From Sphingobacterium shayense (GTDB lineage Bacteria > Bacteroidota > Bacteroidia > Sphingobacteriales > Sphingobacteriaceae), in assembly GCF_013179575.1 (NCBI RefSeq), contig NZ_JABMCQ010000007.1, forward strand, positions 1 to 60,843: a DNA stretch of 60,843 nucleotides, in the 5' to 3' direction. Below the pieces are notes generated by a model. That model did no database searches. It saw nothing but the letters and a program-made list of their open reading frames with translations, and was not told the DNA's origin. A program made the translations under genes and the position numbers. Positions 28,600 to 37,743 of the stretch are shown here, piece after piece (the first letter of the stretch is position 1; each line of letters opens with the position of its first letter).

Positions 28600-28638
28600 T
28601 AGAGTATATAATTTAGTAACCACAAAAATAATAGAGAT

Positions 28639-29274
28639 ATGAGTTTAAGATTAGGAGATACGGCGCCGAATTTTCAGGCCGATACATCAATTGGACCAAT
28701 CGATTTTTATGAGTTTATTGACGGTGGTTGGGCGGTATTGTACTCTCATCCATCAGATTACACGCCGGTGTGTACTACTGAGCTAGGTCGTACTGCACAG
28801 CTTAAATCAGAATTTGAAAAACGTAATACCAAGGTTTTGGCTCTTAGCGTGGATTCAGTCGAAGATCATTTAGGTTGGATTAAAGATATTAATGAGACGC
28901 AAAATACAAACGTTGATTTCCCAATTATCGCAGACAAGGATCGTAAAGTCGCAGAATTGTATGATATGATTCATCCCAATGCGTCTGCAACCGCTACGGT
29001 CCGTTCAGTATTCGTGATCAGTCCAGATAAAAAAGTTAAATTGACACTTACTTATCCAGCCTCGACCGGGAGAAACTTTAACGAAATCCTCCGTGTAATC
29101 GATTCACTCCAGCTTACAGAGGATTATTCCGTTGCAACTCCTGCTGACTGGAATGATGGAGAAGACGTTATTGTTGTTCCTGCGATCAAGACAGAAGATA
29201 TACCTGCAAAATTCCCGAAAGGATACAAGGAGGTCAAACCGTATTTACGTGTTACTCCGCAACCAAATAAATAA
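28639..29274 (+). CDS. 1-Cys peroxiredoxin (Prx6 type)
   Basis: This thiol peroxidase reduces hydrogen peroxide and organic peroxides. The 211-aa protein has the peroxidatic cysteine C45 in SHPSDYTPVCTTELG and no other cysteine, so it is a true 1-Cys enzyme. The long C-terminal arm (about residues 165-211, from ATPADWNDGEDVIVVPAI) is typical of the Prx6 group. It has its own promoter and ends at a strong terminator, so it is monocistronic. The reductant is unknown. Confidence 0.95.
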   Translation: MSLRLGDTAPNFQADTSIGPIDFYEFIDGGWAVLYSHPSDYTPVCTTELGRTAQLKSEFEKRNTKVLALSVDSVEDHLGWIKDINETQNTNVDFPIIADKDRKVAELYDMIHPNASATATVRSVFVISPDKKVKLTLTYPASTGRNFNEILRVIDSLQLTEDYSVATPADWNDGEDVIVVPAIKTEDIPAKFPKGYKEVKPYLRVTPQPNK

Positions 29275-29281
29275 GATACGA

Positions 29282-29328
29282 AGCATTAAAAAGGCCATCT
29301 AATTTAAATAGATGGCCTTTTTAATGCT
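29282..29328. terminator. Bidirectional intrinsic terminator, 20-bp stem
   Basis: A perfect 20-bp stem (29282-29301 with 29309-29328) surrounds the loop ATTTAAA. It contains AAAAAGGCCATC and its complement GATGGCCTTTTT, so both strands have a T-run. It separates the convergent peroxiredoxin and protease genes. Confidence 0.92.
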
Positions 29329-29345
29329 AGTGTATTGTACATAGT

Positions 29346-30440
29346 TTAATATACCTTTACTAAGTATATAAAGTCTTGTATCTTTTTGACCTGTTCTGTT
29401 CGTGATAGGTTGTTAAGGAGATTTCGGTTACTTAGTGTTACATTGCCGCGAAGAGAGTCTTCAGGGATGTCATTCAGAGTTTCCATTAGAGCTTTGGTTT
29501 TTATAGCGAATGCAGCGCCGTCAATTCCTTTTTGTTTACCGCTGATGATACCAATTACGTTTCCGTCTTTGTCCAGAACTGGTCCTCCGCTGTTACCCGG
29601 GTTAACGGGGATTGAAATTTGATAAGCGACGGTATCTCCTGCGTAACCCGTTGCTGAACTAAGGTAGCCCTGACCATAGACCGCTTCGTCTCTTGGGAAA
29701 CCAATTGTGTAGATATCTTCACCTAAATCAGAATCTTTTTTCTTGAATGTGTAAGGGAGCGCCTTTAATGATTTGAACGTTGAATCATTGATATATAAGA
29801 TAGCAATATCTTTTTCTTCGTTAGTATAAATGATATCGGCCTTATACGATTCTCCTTTATGGTTTTGCAGGTGTACAGAATCTGCTCCCGTAATGACGTG
29901 GTAGTTAGTAGCAACATAACCATCTCTTGTGATGGAAAATCCCGTCGCGCCGTAATGCGATGGTTCGTTACTGTCATTCGTGCTATTCATGTTTTTAATC
30001 GCGGCACTCTGAGCATTTACGTTGCGTTTCACAGAATTCATGTCCCTGCGTAATGCGCTATAATCTGACGTCGCTTTTCTTAGATTCGAATAGTATCCTG
30101 TCAACCACAGCGTGGAAAAAACGGACACAATTGCAATTGAAGCTGCAACCGCTGCGTTTAACTTTAGTTTATCCCAAAGTGATACGATGATAGAAGGCCT
30201 CTTTGGCGTGTCTTGTTTGTGGTATACCTGTGCAGTATTTTCTAGACTATTTTTAAAATTAGCACGATCATCTGCATGTTTAAAGGTTTCTAGAAAAGAG
30301 AGGTGCTCAGTATACAAATTTGCGTGCGCCGGGTTTGTTTTGCAATATTCCTCAAAGCGAAGACAATCTTGCGCGGTAAGTTCTCCACGTAGGTAGGCAT
30401 CTGCCCATTCTATAAATTCTTTTTGACTTAAAACCTTCAT
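29346..30440 (-). CDS. Anti-sigma-like membrane protein with periplasmic trypsin-like (S1C) protease domain
   Basis: This is a three-part protein of 364 aa. Residues 1-80 resemble the cytoplasmic N-terminus of Bacteroidota anti-sigma factors (FIEWADAYLRGELTAQDCLRFEEY is split here across that part) without a zinc-binding HCC motif. One membrane helix spans about 95-115, followed by a coiled-coil-like linker to about 155. The rest is a serine protease with an HtrA-type triad: H181 in ATNYHVI, D211 in KDIAIL and S284 in NPGNSGGPV. No PDZ domain follows. The gene starts 20 nt after the ECF sigma gene's stop. I infer that it holds the sigma factor and that the periplasmic protease domain senses or acts on envelope damage. 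Confidence 0.82.
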   Translation of the reverse strand: MKVLSQKEFIEWADAYLRGELTAQDCLRFEEYCKTNPAHANLYTEHLSFLETFKHADDRANFKNSLENTAQVYHKQDTPKRPSIIVSLWDKLKLNAAVAASIAIVSVFSTLWLTGYYSNLRKATSDYSALRRDMNSVKRNVNAQSAAIKNMNSTNDSNEPSHYGATGFSITRDGYVATNYHVITGADSVHLQNHKGESYKADIIYTNEEKDIAILYINDSTFKSLKALPYTFKKKDSDLGEDIYTIGFPRDEAVYGQGYLSSATGYAGDTVAYQISIPVNPGNSGGPVLDKDGNVIGIISGKQKGIDGAAFAIKTKALMETLNDIPEDSLRGNVTLSNRNLLNNLSRTEQVKKIQDFIYLVKVY

Positions 30441-30460
30441 TATTTCTACTGTTCGATAAT

Positions 30461-31027
30461 CTACTTCTTAAAAAACGATTTTTTTAACCGTTGAAGACAC
30501 TTATATTTTTGTGTTTTGGCATTATCCGTGTTGGTATACCCAAATTTTTCACAAATATCATTCATGGATTTATTGCCAATATAAAAGTCATATAAGATAG
30601 TTTTACAAGGTTCCCCCAGACCATTTAATGCCTCTTCCATATGCGCAAAATTAGCTTCCATAGCTTCGTGTTCTTCGACAGCCTCCTCTGCAATAAGTGC
30701 CTCCTCATGTTGTTCTTCAACAAGTTCAACGTTGTATTTGGATGCTCCTCGAGTAAGTTGTTTTAGCCATAATCGGCGAGAGACCGCATATAAGAAAGTT
30801 TGTAATTTACTACTAAGTTCAAAGTTCGTGTTAATAACTTTGTCATACAGTACCATTACAGTTTCTTGAAAGATATCTTGAGCTTCTTCTCTGCTTCCAC
30901 GATTATTGACAATCATCTTTTCAATGGGAGGGTAATATAGTCTGTAGATGTGATCGATCGACATGCTATTGCCACTCCTGATACCACGAATGATCGCTAA
31001 ATCAATATCATTGTTCTCCTTACTCAC
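30461..31027 (-). CDS. RNA polymerase ECF-type sigma factor
   Basis: The 188-aa protein has the sigma-70 region 2 pattern (EEAQDIFQETVMVLYDKV and FLYAVSRRLWLKQL). An acidic linker and a region 4 helix-turn-helix (CKTILYDFYIGNKSMNDICEKFGY) ending in basic QRLKKSFFKK follow. The frame has no ATG before the conserved region, and GTG at 31027 is the best start. Its first codons overlap the end of a small upstream frame by 8 nt. The partner gene downstream is the anti-sigma-like protease. The target regulon cannot be read from sequence. Confidence 0.9.
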   Translation of the reverse strand: MSKENNDIDLAIIRGIRSGNSMSIDHIYRLYYPPIEKMIVNNRGSREEAQDIFQETVMVLYDKVINTNFELSSKLQTFLYAVSRRLWLKQLTRGASKYNVELVEEQHEEALIAEEAVEEHEAMEANFAHMEEALNGLGEPCKTILYDFYIGNKSMNDICEKFGYTNTDNAKTQKYKCLQRLKKSFFKK

Positions 31028-31187
31028 TTATTAATACCTTTTTAATCAAATAGTAACCTTCGTTTGTAGGTGTTTTTATACTTTTATTTTTCTCGAATCT
31101 GTTTCCGATGCTCAATATATGCCCCCACAATCTAAACAGTTCGCTTATGGAACAACTTGTTTGTTTTTTGAATAAGGCATCTTGCAT
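31020..31187 (-). CDS. Possible small gene overlapping the sigma factor start, 55 aa
   Basis: From ATG 31187 an open frame of 55 aa (MQDALFKKQTSCSISELF to KKVLISE) runs into the sigma gene and overlaps its GTG start by 8 nt, an arrangement suited to coupled translation. There is no gene on the other strand here, so it is not a shadow. The protein is basic, with no signal peptide, and not recognised. It could be a leader peptide or chance. Confidence 0.28.
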   Translation of the reverse strand: MQDALFKKQTSCSISELFRLWGHILSIGNRFEKNKSIKTPTNEGYYLIKKVLISE

Positions 31188-31382
31188 TCTTGTTAATGGA
31201 AGATGGTCGATCTTAGAAATCAAAAGTACTAATTAAATATCGATCTCTGTATAGTGCCATTCGCTAAAAAAGTTATATGAAGCACGACAATTTGAGGTTT
31301 AGAAAGACTTGATTCCGCTTCGGAAAGCGGGATGTGGTGCTAAGATGTCTTGGATCATTAATTATTTTATAAATTAGCCGTT
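31188..31382. other. Control region between the sigma operon and ispF
   Basis: The gap shows no further gene. A short hairpin TTCCGCTT-CGGA-AAGCGGGA (31313-31332) lies 50 nt before ispF and has no T-run. No convincing -33/-7 pair was found on either strand. Confidence 0.3.
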
Positions 31383-31862
31383 ATGAAAATTAAGGTAGGA
31401 TTTGGATTTGATGTTCACCAAATAAAAGAAGGGCATCCTTTTATTGTAGGCGGGGTAGACTTAGAACATCATGCTGGGGCATTTGGACATTCGGATGCCG
31501 ACGTATTGGTGCACGCCATTTGTGACGCTATTTTAGGGGCCGCAAATATGGACGATATCGGACATCATTTTCCGAATACCGATATGCGATGGAAGGGGGT
31601 TAGTAGTCTAGTCCTGTTAGAGGAATGTGTGCGATTGATAACTCAGAAAGGATATGAATTAGGGAATATCGATGGGATGTTGTGTTTAGAAGCGCCAAAA
31701 ATTAAACCTTATATCCCTGCAATGAAAGAGAAAATTGCAAGAGCCGCAGGGCTAGAGGTGGAAGATATTTCTATCAAGGCTACGACTAATGAAACCATGG
31801 GTTTTATTGGACGAGAGGAGGGTGTTGTTGCATACGCAGTATGTCTTATTCAGAAAGGTTAA
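31383..31862 (+). CDS. ispF: 2-C-methyl-D-erythritol 2,4-cyclodiphosphate synthase
   Basis: IspF closes the cyclic diphosphate in the non-mevalonate isoprenoid pathway. The 159-aa protein has the metal-binding FGFDVHQI (D10, H12), GAFGHSDADVLVHAICDAILGA, HFPNTD and the C-terminal ATTNETMGFIGREEGVVAYA, all family signatures. It is a trimer-forming enzyme of normal length. No other isoprenoid gene is nearby. Confidence 0.96.
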   Translation: MKIKVGFGFDVHQIKEGHPFIVGGVDLEHHAGAFGHSDADVLVHAICDAILGAANMDDIGHHFPNTDMRWKGVSSLVLLEECVRLITQKGYELGNIDGMLCLEAPKIKPYIPAMKEKIARAAGLEVEDISIKATTNETMGFIGREEGVVAYAVCLIQKG

Positions 31863-32099
31863 CATCAGTGTGCCGAGGTTTATAAGGGTGTTTTTCGCTT
31901 CGACAGAAGTTCCTGTGTTAGCATGAAGAGTAGTTTCGATTGGTTGTCACTTTGGAAAAAGACCTGCGCAAGTGACTACTACCGGTTTTGTATTACCGTC
32001 TGTCGGAACTTTCTTGAATGCAAAAGCGTCGAATGGCGATTGAATATAGTTTCTTAATTTTAAGGTGCTTTGATGTGGTCCGTTATGGAAGAGTTTTAG
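31863..32099 (-). pseudogene. Decayed reading frame, unknown protein
   Basis: In the 440-nt gap between ispF and the penicillin-binding protein gene, the minus strand has a protein-like frame of 50 codons (32099-31950). It ends FKKVPTDGNTKPVVVTCAGL then FPK, meets TGA (31947-31949), and continues in the same frame for 28 codons (PIETTLHANTGTSVEAK...) to the ispF end. One stop in 79 codons is fewer than expected for noncoding A+T-rich DNA. No start codon or family is evident. The remaining part of the gap (32100-32302) shows nothing. Confidence 0.3.
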
Positions 32100-32302
32100 T
32101 TAATATGGAGTGAAACTTTGAAGAAATTCGAAAACTTACGCACATAGAATATTACCTTTGTGGCTGATATGTAGACGTGCCACTAAAAGATTACATAGCT
32201 TTCGTTGTTAAAAAGTAGATGTTTGGCACGTAAACTGTTGGAATAGAATCGAAAAATTACCGATGGATTTATCCTAGGTAATAATATTGTATTTTTATTG
32301 AT

Positions 32303-34549
32303 ATGAAGAGAGAATCGAAGCAGAAAAAGTTGACAGAAGAAGATATCAAACGCTTTACTAGAAACTTTTGGAAAATATTATTCGGAATTGTCGCTGTTGC
32401 TGTGCTGTTTATTCTAGCGGTCCGAATCGGCGTTTTCGGCAAGCTACCTTCGTTTGAAGAATTAGAGAATCCAAAAAGTAATCTTGCCTCTGAAGTATTG
32501 TCGGATGATCTAACAGTATTAGGAACCTATTATAAACATAACCGTTCAAATGTCAAATATTCGGAACTCTCACCACATTTGGTCGAGGCTTTAATTTCTA
32601 CCGAAGACAAGCGTTTTTATAATCATTCGGGTATAGATTATTCGAGAACAATTACGACGGTGTTTCATACGCTTATGGGGAATAAGCAAGGGGGGAGTAC
32701 CATTACGCAACAACTTGCATTAAATCTCTTTTCAGAAAAACGTGAGCGAAATACCTTGAAGCGAATAATGCAAAAATTTCAGGAGTGGATCACCTCCGTT
32801 CGATTAGAACGTAGCTATACGAAAGAAGAGATTATCACCATGTATTTTAATACGGTTGATTTTGGCGCTTATAATACATTTGGTATTAAGTCTGCGGCCC
32901 GGACGTATTTTAATACGACTCCTGATAAGCTGCAACCGGAAGAGGCTGCAATATTAGTGGGTATGTTGAAAGGTACATATTTATATTCGCCAGTAAAATT
33001 CCCCGAGCGAGCGTTAGCGAGAAGGAACCAGGTCTTAAATAACATGGGGAGTCAAAATTATTTGACTGACGAGGAATTGGAGAAAGCGAAAAGTACTCCT
33101 ATTAATTTGAAGCTGAACGTTTCTAATTATGGGGAGGGGCTAGCTCCGTATTTTCGTGCAGTATTGAAAGGCGTAATAAAAGACGAATTCAAACGGTTAT
33201 CTATAACTAAGGCTGATGGGACACCATACGATTTGGATCGTGACGGACTGAAAATTTATACGCCGATCAACTACGCGATGCAAGAACATGCCGAAGCCGC
33301 TCAAAAAGAATGGATGATGAAATTGCAGCGTGATTTTGATAGACAATATAAAAATAGCGATCCCTTTAGAGGTAAAAATGCGAATTTGTTAGTTACAGGA
33401 ATGCGCAGATCGGACCGTTATAGGATGTTAAAAGATGATGGTTTAACAGAGGAGCAAATAAAAGCAGAATTTCAGAAAAAGGTGCCGATGTCTGTGTTTA
33501 CCTATAAAGGTAATATTGATACGATGATGTCTCCAATAGATTCGATACGTTATAATAAATTGTTTCTACGGAACGCCGTAATGTCTATGGAGCCGAAAAC
33601 GGGGCATATTAAAGCTTGGGTTGGAGGCGTAGATTTTGAACACTTTAAATTTGACCATGTTAAACAAGCGGAACGGCAAGTCGGTTCAACTGCAAAACCA
33701 TTTACTTATGCTGTAGCTATTGATAACGGTTATTCACCATGCTATACGGTGCCTAATCACTCAAGGGCGTATGGGAATTGGGTGCCGCGAGGTACAGCAC
33801 AAGGGGGGGATCCAATCACGATTAAAAATGCATTAAAATATTCTCAAAACTTTGCGTCCGCTTTTATCATCAATGAGGTACAAGCTGCTAATGTTGCTGC
33901 GTTGACGAAGAAAATGGGAATCACTTCCAATGTGCCGAGTTATCCTTCTATCGCACTGGGTGCGTATGAGGCTTCCGTGTTTGATATGGTTGGCGCCTAC
34001 TCAGCTTTTGTTAATCATGGTACATGGATAGAGCCAACGATGATCTTACGTATCGAGGATAAAAATGGAGCACCAATCTACGAAAAAACGCCAAAGGTCG
34101 TCAAAGCGATCAACAGCGAGTCGGCGTATATTATGGTGGATATGTTGAAAGGTGTAATTGATGGTGGTACAGGTTCTCGCTTAAGGCGCGCTGAATACGG
34201 AGGATTGACCAATCCAATGGGTGGGAAGACGGGAACAACAAATGATAACTCCGATGCTTGGTTTATAGGTATTACTCCTGAGCTTGTTACGGGTATTTGG
34301 ACGGGAGCGGAGGACCGAGGTATACGGTTCCACAGTATGGCTCTTGGGCAAGGTGCTCAAGCTGCACTTCCAATATTTGGGCTATACATGAAACGGATCT
34401 ACAACGACAAAAGCCTCCACTATACGCAAGATGATTTCCCTCTCCCTCCTGGTGGTCTGACTAAGGAAATTGATTGTAGTAAATATGTGAAGTTTTATGG
34501 AACGCCGACGGAAGAGGTCGAGTTAAATGATGATCGATTAGGGTTTTAG
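32303..34549 (+). CDS. Class A penicillin-binding protein (bifunctional transglycosylase/transpeptidase)
   Basis: This enzyme polymerises and cross-links peptidoglycan. The 748-aa protein has a short cytoplasmic tail, one membrane helix (about 23-42), then a GT51 glycosyltransferase domain with its catalytic Glu in STEDKRFYNHSG (E101) and GGSTITQQLALNLF. The transpeptidase domain has the SxxK serine in VGSTAKPF, SQN in KYSQNF and the KTGTT box (GGKTGTTNDNSDAWF). It resembles PBP1a. It stands alone and ends at a terminator before uvrC. Confidence 0.95.
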   Translation: MKRESKQKKLTEEDIKRFTRNFWKILFGIVAVAVLFILAVRIGVFGKLPSFEELENPKSNLASEVLSDDLTVLGTYYKHNRSNVKYSELSPHLVEALISTEDKRFYNHSGIDYSRTITTVFHTLMGNKQGGSTITQQLALNLFSEKRERNTLKRIMQKFQEWITSVRLERSYTKEEIITMYFNTVDFGAYNTFGIKSAARTYFNTTPDKLQPEEAAILVGMLKGTYLYSPVKFPERALARRNQVLNNMGSQNYLTDEELEKAKSTPINLKLNVSNYGEGLAPYFRAVLKGVIKDEFKRLSITKADGTPYDLDRDGLKIYTPINYAMQEHAEAAQKEWMMKLQRDFDRQYKNSDPFRGKNANLLVTGMRRSDRYRMLKDDGLTEEQIKAEFQKKVPMSVFTYKGNIDTMMSPIDSIRYNKLFLRNAVMSMEPKTGHIKAWVGGVDFEHFKFDHVKQAERQVGSTAKPFTYAVAIDNGYSPCYTVPNHSRAYGNWVPRGTAQGGDPITIKNALKYSQNFASAFIINEVQAANVAALTKKMGITSNVPSYPSIALGAYEASVFDMVGAYSAFVNHGTWIEPTMILRIEDKNGAPIYEKTPKVVKAINSESAYIMVDMLKGVIDGGTGSRLRRAEYGGLTNPMGGKTGTTNDNSDAWFIGITPELVTGIWTGAEDRGIRFHSMALGQGAQAALPIFGLYMKRIYNDKSLHYTQDDFPLPPGGLTKEIDCSKYVKFYGTPTEEVELNDDRLGF

Positions 34550-34572
34550 ATACTTTAATCCTTAATATTAAT

Positions 34573-34617
34573 TGCCGGGCAGGAAATTTTCACGAAATTT
34601 GATGCTCGGCATTTTTT
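34573..34617 (+). terminator. Intrinsic terminator between the PBP gene and uvrC
   Basis: TGCCGGGCA (34573-34581) pairs with TGCTCGGCA (34603-34611), nine pairs with one G-U. An inner AAATTT/AAATTT helix can extend the structure, and six T follow. It ends 7 nt before the uvrC ATG, so uvrC either depends on read-through or has a promoter inside this region. Confidence 0.75.
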
Positions 34618-34624
34618 ATAGTTT

Positions 34625-36430
34625 ATGAACACACAACCATTCGATTATAAAGAAGAATTAAAGAAGATCCCTCATCGTCCGGGAGTGTATCAGTATTTTG
34701 ACAAGGAAGATACTCTTATATATGTCGGTAAAGCAAAGAATCTACGTAATCGGGTAGGGTCATACTTTGTGAACGACAACAACCTGAATAGTAAAACTAG
34801 GGTGCTAGTTCGTAAGATTAATCGAATCGCTTTTACGATTGTAGATACGGAGATTGATGCATGGTTACTGGAAAACAATCTAATTAAGAAGCATAAGCCT
34901 CGCTATAACGTCATGTTGAAGGACGACAAGACTTATCCTTGGATCGTTATCAAGAATGAACATTTTCCTCGTGTTTTCTGGACACGTCAATATATCAAAG
35001 ATGGTTCCCGGTATTATGGACCCTATGCGTCGGTAGGAATGATGCATATTGTCCTAGATATGATAAGAGAACTATTTCCCTTACGTACTTGTAATTTGAA
35101 TTTGGCTCCCCAAAACATAGCTAAAGGGAAATATAAGGTATGTTTGGAATATCAGATCGGAAATTGCAAGGGCCCCTGTGAGGGATATCAGTCTGAAGAA
35201 AATTATGCCCAGAATCTTTCGGATATAAAGGATATTCTAAATGGAAAGATTGGCGTTGTTACCGGACGATTGAAACAGCAAATGAATGAGTCGATAACGG
35301 CACTTAATTTCGAAGCAGCCCACCAGTATAAAACCAAGCTTGACAAACTTGGGAGCTATCAAAGCAAATCTACTGTTGTGAGTTCTTCCATTAATAATGT
35401 GGACGTATTTAATATTGCTTCTGATGAGAGTTATGCATTCGTCAATTACTTAAAGGTGGCGCATGGCGTTGTGATACAAACGCAAACTTTGGAAATGAAA
35501 CGGAGACTTGATGAATCGGAGTCCGAATTGCTAAGCTTAGCCATACCAGAGATAAGAAGTCGGTTTAAAAGTACATCCAGAGAGATAATAGTGCCTTTTG
35601 ATATCGATATTCAAGGGAATGATGCGCTTAAGTTTACAATTCCCAAAGCCGGGGAAAAAAAGAATCTGCTGGACTTATCATACAAAAATGTGGCTTACTT
35701 TAAGAAAGAAAGAATGCTACAATACGAAAAGTTGAATCCGGATGTAAAGACGGATAGAATTCTCAACCAGATGAAGAAAGATTTGCGACTTAACGTTGTA
35801 CCCCAGCATATTGAGTGTTTTGATAACTCGAATATACAAGGAAATTACCCTGTGTCTGCAATAGTCGTGTTTAAAGATGCAAAACCATCTAAGAAGGACT
35901 ATCGGCATTTTAATGTAAAAACCGTTGTGGGCCCGGATGATTATGCGACTATGGAGGAAGCGGTTTTTAGACGTTACAGGAGATTATTGGACGAAGGAGG
36001 AGAATTGCCTCAACTGATTATTATAGATGGAGGTAAAGGACAATTGGGGGCCGCCTTAAAGAGTTTGCGGCTACTCGGGATAGAAAAGAAGGTTACGGTG
36101 ATCGGAATTGCAAAGCGTCTTGAAGAACTGTATTATCCCGGTGATCAATACCCGTTGTATCTCGATAAGAAGTCTGAAACATTAAAGATTATCCAACATT
36201 TACGGGATGAGGCACATCGGTTTGGGATAACTTTTCACAGAAATCAAAGAAGCAAAAAGACTTTTGTCTCTGAATTGGAGAATATTCCAGGTATCGGCAA
36301 ATTGTCAGTTGATAAATTGCTACGTACTTTTAAATCCACAAAAAAGGTAAAAGAAGCACCAGATGAAGAGTTGCTAAAAGTGCTTAACCCAAAGCAGGTC
36401 AAAGCACTTCGATCATATTTTGGTGATTAA
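34625..36430 (+). CDS. uvrC: Excinuclease ABC subunit C
   Basis: UvrC makes the two incisions around a lesion in nucleotide excision repair. The 601-aa protein has the GIY-YIG nuclease domain at the N-terminus (RPGVYQYF to LIYVGKAKNLRNRV). The cysteine-bearing region CLEYQIGNCKGPC, a UVR helix pair (about 215-245) and the RNase H-like second nuclease domain (ECFDNSNIQG, IIDGGKGQL) follow. C-terminal helix-hairpin-helix motifs (LENIPGIGKLSVDKLL) end the protein. Its stop overlaps the stop of convergent era. Confidence 0.97.
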   Translation: MNTQPFDYKEELKKIPHRPGVYQYFDKEDTLIYVGKAKNLRNRVGSYFVNDNNLNSKTRVLVRKINRIAFTIVDTEIDAWLLENNLIKKHKPRYNVMLKDDKTYPWIVIKNEHFPRVFWTRQYIKDGSRYYGPYASVGMMHIVLDMIRELFPLRTCNLNLAPQNIAKGKYKVCLEYQIGNCKGPCEGYQSEENYAQNLSDIKDILNGKIGVVTGRLKQQMNESITALNFEAAHQYKTKLDKLGSYQSKSTVVSSSINNVDVFNIASDESYAFVNYLKVAHGVVIQTQTLEMKRRLDESESELLSLAIPEIRSRFKSTSREIIVPFDIDIQGNDALKFTIPKAGEKKNLLDLSYKNVAYFKKERMLQYEKLNPDVKTDRILNQMKKDLRLNVVPQHIECFDNSNIQGNYPVSAIVVFKDAKPSKKDYRHFNVKTVVGPDDYATMEEAVFRRYRRLLDEGGELPQLIIIDGGKGQLGAALKSLRLLGIEKKVTVIGIAKRLEELYYPGDQYPLYLDKKSETLKIIQHLRDEAHRFGITFHRNQRSKKTFVSELENIPGIGKLSVDKLLRTFKSTKKVKEAPDEELLKVLNPKQVKALRSYFGD

Positions 36431-37305
36431 TCTTCGTAACCAAATTGTTTTAAATAATTTTTCTTGGAACGCCAATCGGGAATAACTTTTACGAAAAGCT
36501 CTAGAAATACCTTACCACCGATAAACTCCTCGATGTCTTGGCGCGCATAAGTGCCTACTTTTTTGATCATGCTACCAGCCTTGCCAATGATGATGTTTTT
36601 TTGTGAATCACGTTCTACAATAATCTCGCCTGCAATTCTTGTAATAGTAGGCTCTTCTTTATAGGAAGTTATGACTACTTCTGTACTATAGGGGATCTCT
36701 TTGTCGTATAGCTTAAATATTTTCTCACGAACCATTTCAGCAACAAAAAAGCGCATATTTTTATCGGTCAGCTCGTCTTTTTCGTAATATGGGGCGTGTA
36801 CAGGTAGTTTCTCCTTAATATAATCTAATATTCCCTCAACACCATAGTTTAAAAGTGCCGAGATCGCAAATACAGCGTCGGGATTGAGTTTTTCTTTCCA
36901 GAATTCAATTTTTTCTCTAACTTCCTGTTCACTGGAACGGTCTATTTTGTTGATGAGTATAGCGACTGGAGACGATGTTTTACGTAGTTTTTCGATCACG
37001 TCGTTTTCATCATATTTTTCGTGTATGTCAGTCACAAATAAAATTACATCGGCATCAATTAATGACCCTTGAACAAAATTCATCATCGATTCTTGTAGAG
37101 AATAGTTCGGTTTTATTACGCCGGGGGTATCTGAAAACACAATTTGATGCTCTTCATCATTTACAATGCCGATTATTCGATGCCGCGTAGTCTGGGCTTT
37201 TGGTGTTATGATTGACATCTTTTCACCTACTAATGAGTTCATTAGTGTGGATTTACCTGCGTTAGGCTTTCCGATGATGCTTACGAATCCTGCTTTGTGC
37301 GACAT
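36427..37305 (-). CDS. era: GTPase Era
   Basis: Era is a GTPase that binds the 3' end of 16S rRNA during small-subunit assembly. From ATG 37305 the protein has 292 aa: G1 GKPNAGKST, G3 DTPG, G4 NKID and a C-terminal KH domain (GKAGSMIKKVGTYARQDIE). A frame extension of 12 codons to a TTG is rejected because MSHKAGFVSI is the family's normal start. The stop codons of era and uvrC overlap at GATTAATC. Confidence 0.96.
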   Translation of the reverse strand: MSHKAGFVSIIGKPNAGKSTLMNSLVGEKMSIITPKAQTTRHRIIGIVNDEEHQIVFSDTPGVIKPNYSLQESMMNFVQGSLIDADVILFVTDIHEKYDENDVIEKLRKTSSPVAILINKIDRSSEQEVREKIEFWKEKLNPDAVFAISALLNYGVEGILDYIKEKLPVHAPYYEKDELTDKNMRFFVAEMVREKIFKLYDKEIPYSTEVVITSYKEEPTITRIAGEIIVERDSQKNIIIGKAGSMIKKVGTYARQDIEEFIGGKVFLELFVKVIPDWRSKKNYLKQFGYED

Positions 37306-37321
37306 TTTATCTTTCTTTTTA

Positions 37322-37353
37322 TTTGGAATACAAAGAAACAAATAATATCTTTG
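37322..37353 (+). promoter_or_regulatory. Promoter of the initiator tRNA array
   Basis: TTTG (37322-37325), a 20-nt spacer and TATCTTTG (37346-37353) match the phylum consensus. It begins 17 nt upstream of era's divergent start and lies about 70 nt before the first tRNA. Confidence 0.6.
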
Positions 37354-37423
37354 TGCTCCAATTAAACGGAATGTTATCTTGCGTTACAATGTTAAAAACG
37401 CAATTTTTTATATAAAGATATAT

Positions 37424-37496
<73 letters not shown>

Positions 37497-37502
37497 CTAA
37501 AA

Positions 37503-37525
37503 GAGCTAAGCGCGAGGCTTAGCTC
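37503..37525 (+). repeat. Spacer hairpin between tRNA copies 1 and 2
   Basis: GAGCTAAGC-GCGAG-GCTTAGCTC is a perfect 9-bp stem. The same hairpin with loop GTGAG recurs at 37624-37646 between copies 2 and 3, so the repeat unit is tRNA plus hairpin. It may guide processing of the tRNA precursor. Confidence 0.8.
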
Positions 37526-37545
37526 AAGGGCATTTGAAAATACAT

Positions 37546-37618
<73 letters not shown>

Positions 37619-37623
37619 CTAAA

Positions 37624-37646
37624 AGAGCTAAGCGTGAGGCTTAGCT
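37624..37646 (+). repeat. Spacer hairpin between tRNA copies 2 and 3
   Basis: GAGCTAAGC-GTGAG-GCTTAGCTC is a perfect 9-bp stem that differs from the first spacer hairpin by one loop base. Confidence 0.8.
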
Positions 37647-37666
37647 CGAAGAAATTAAAATTACAT

Positions 37667-37739
<73 letters not shown>

Positions 37740-37743
37740 CTTT

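Noticed and set aside
37306..37341. TTG start extending Era by 12 residues
   Set aside because: The extension is unlike Era, and the region carries the tRNA promoter on the other strand.
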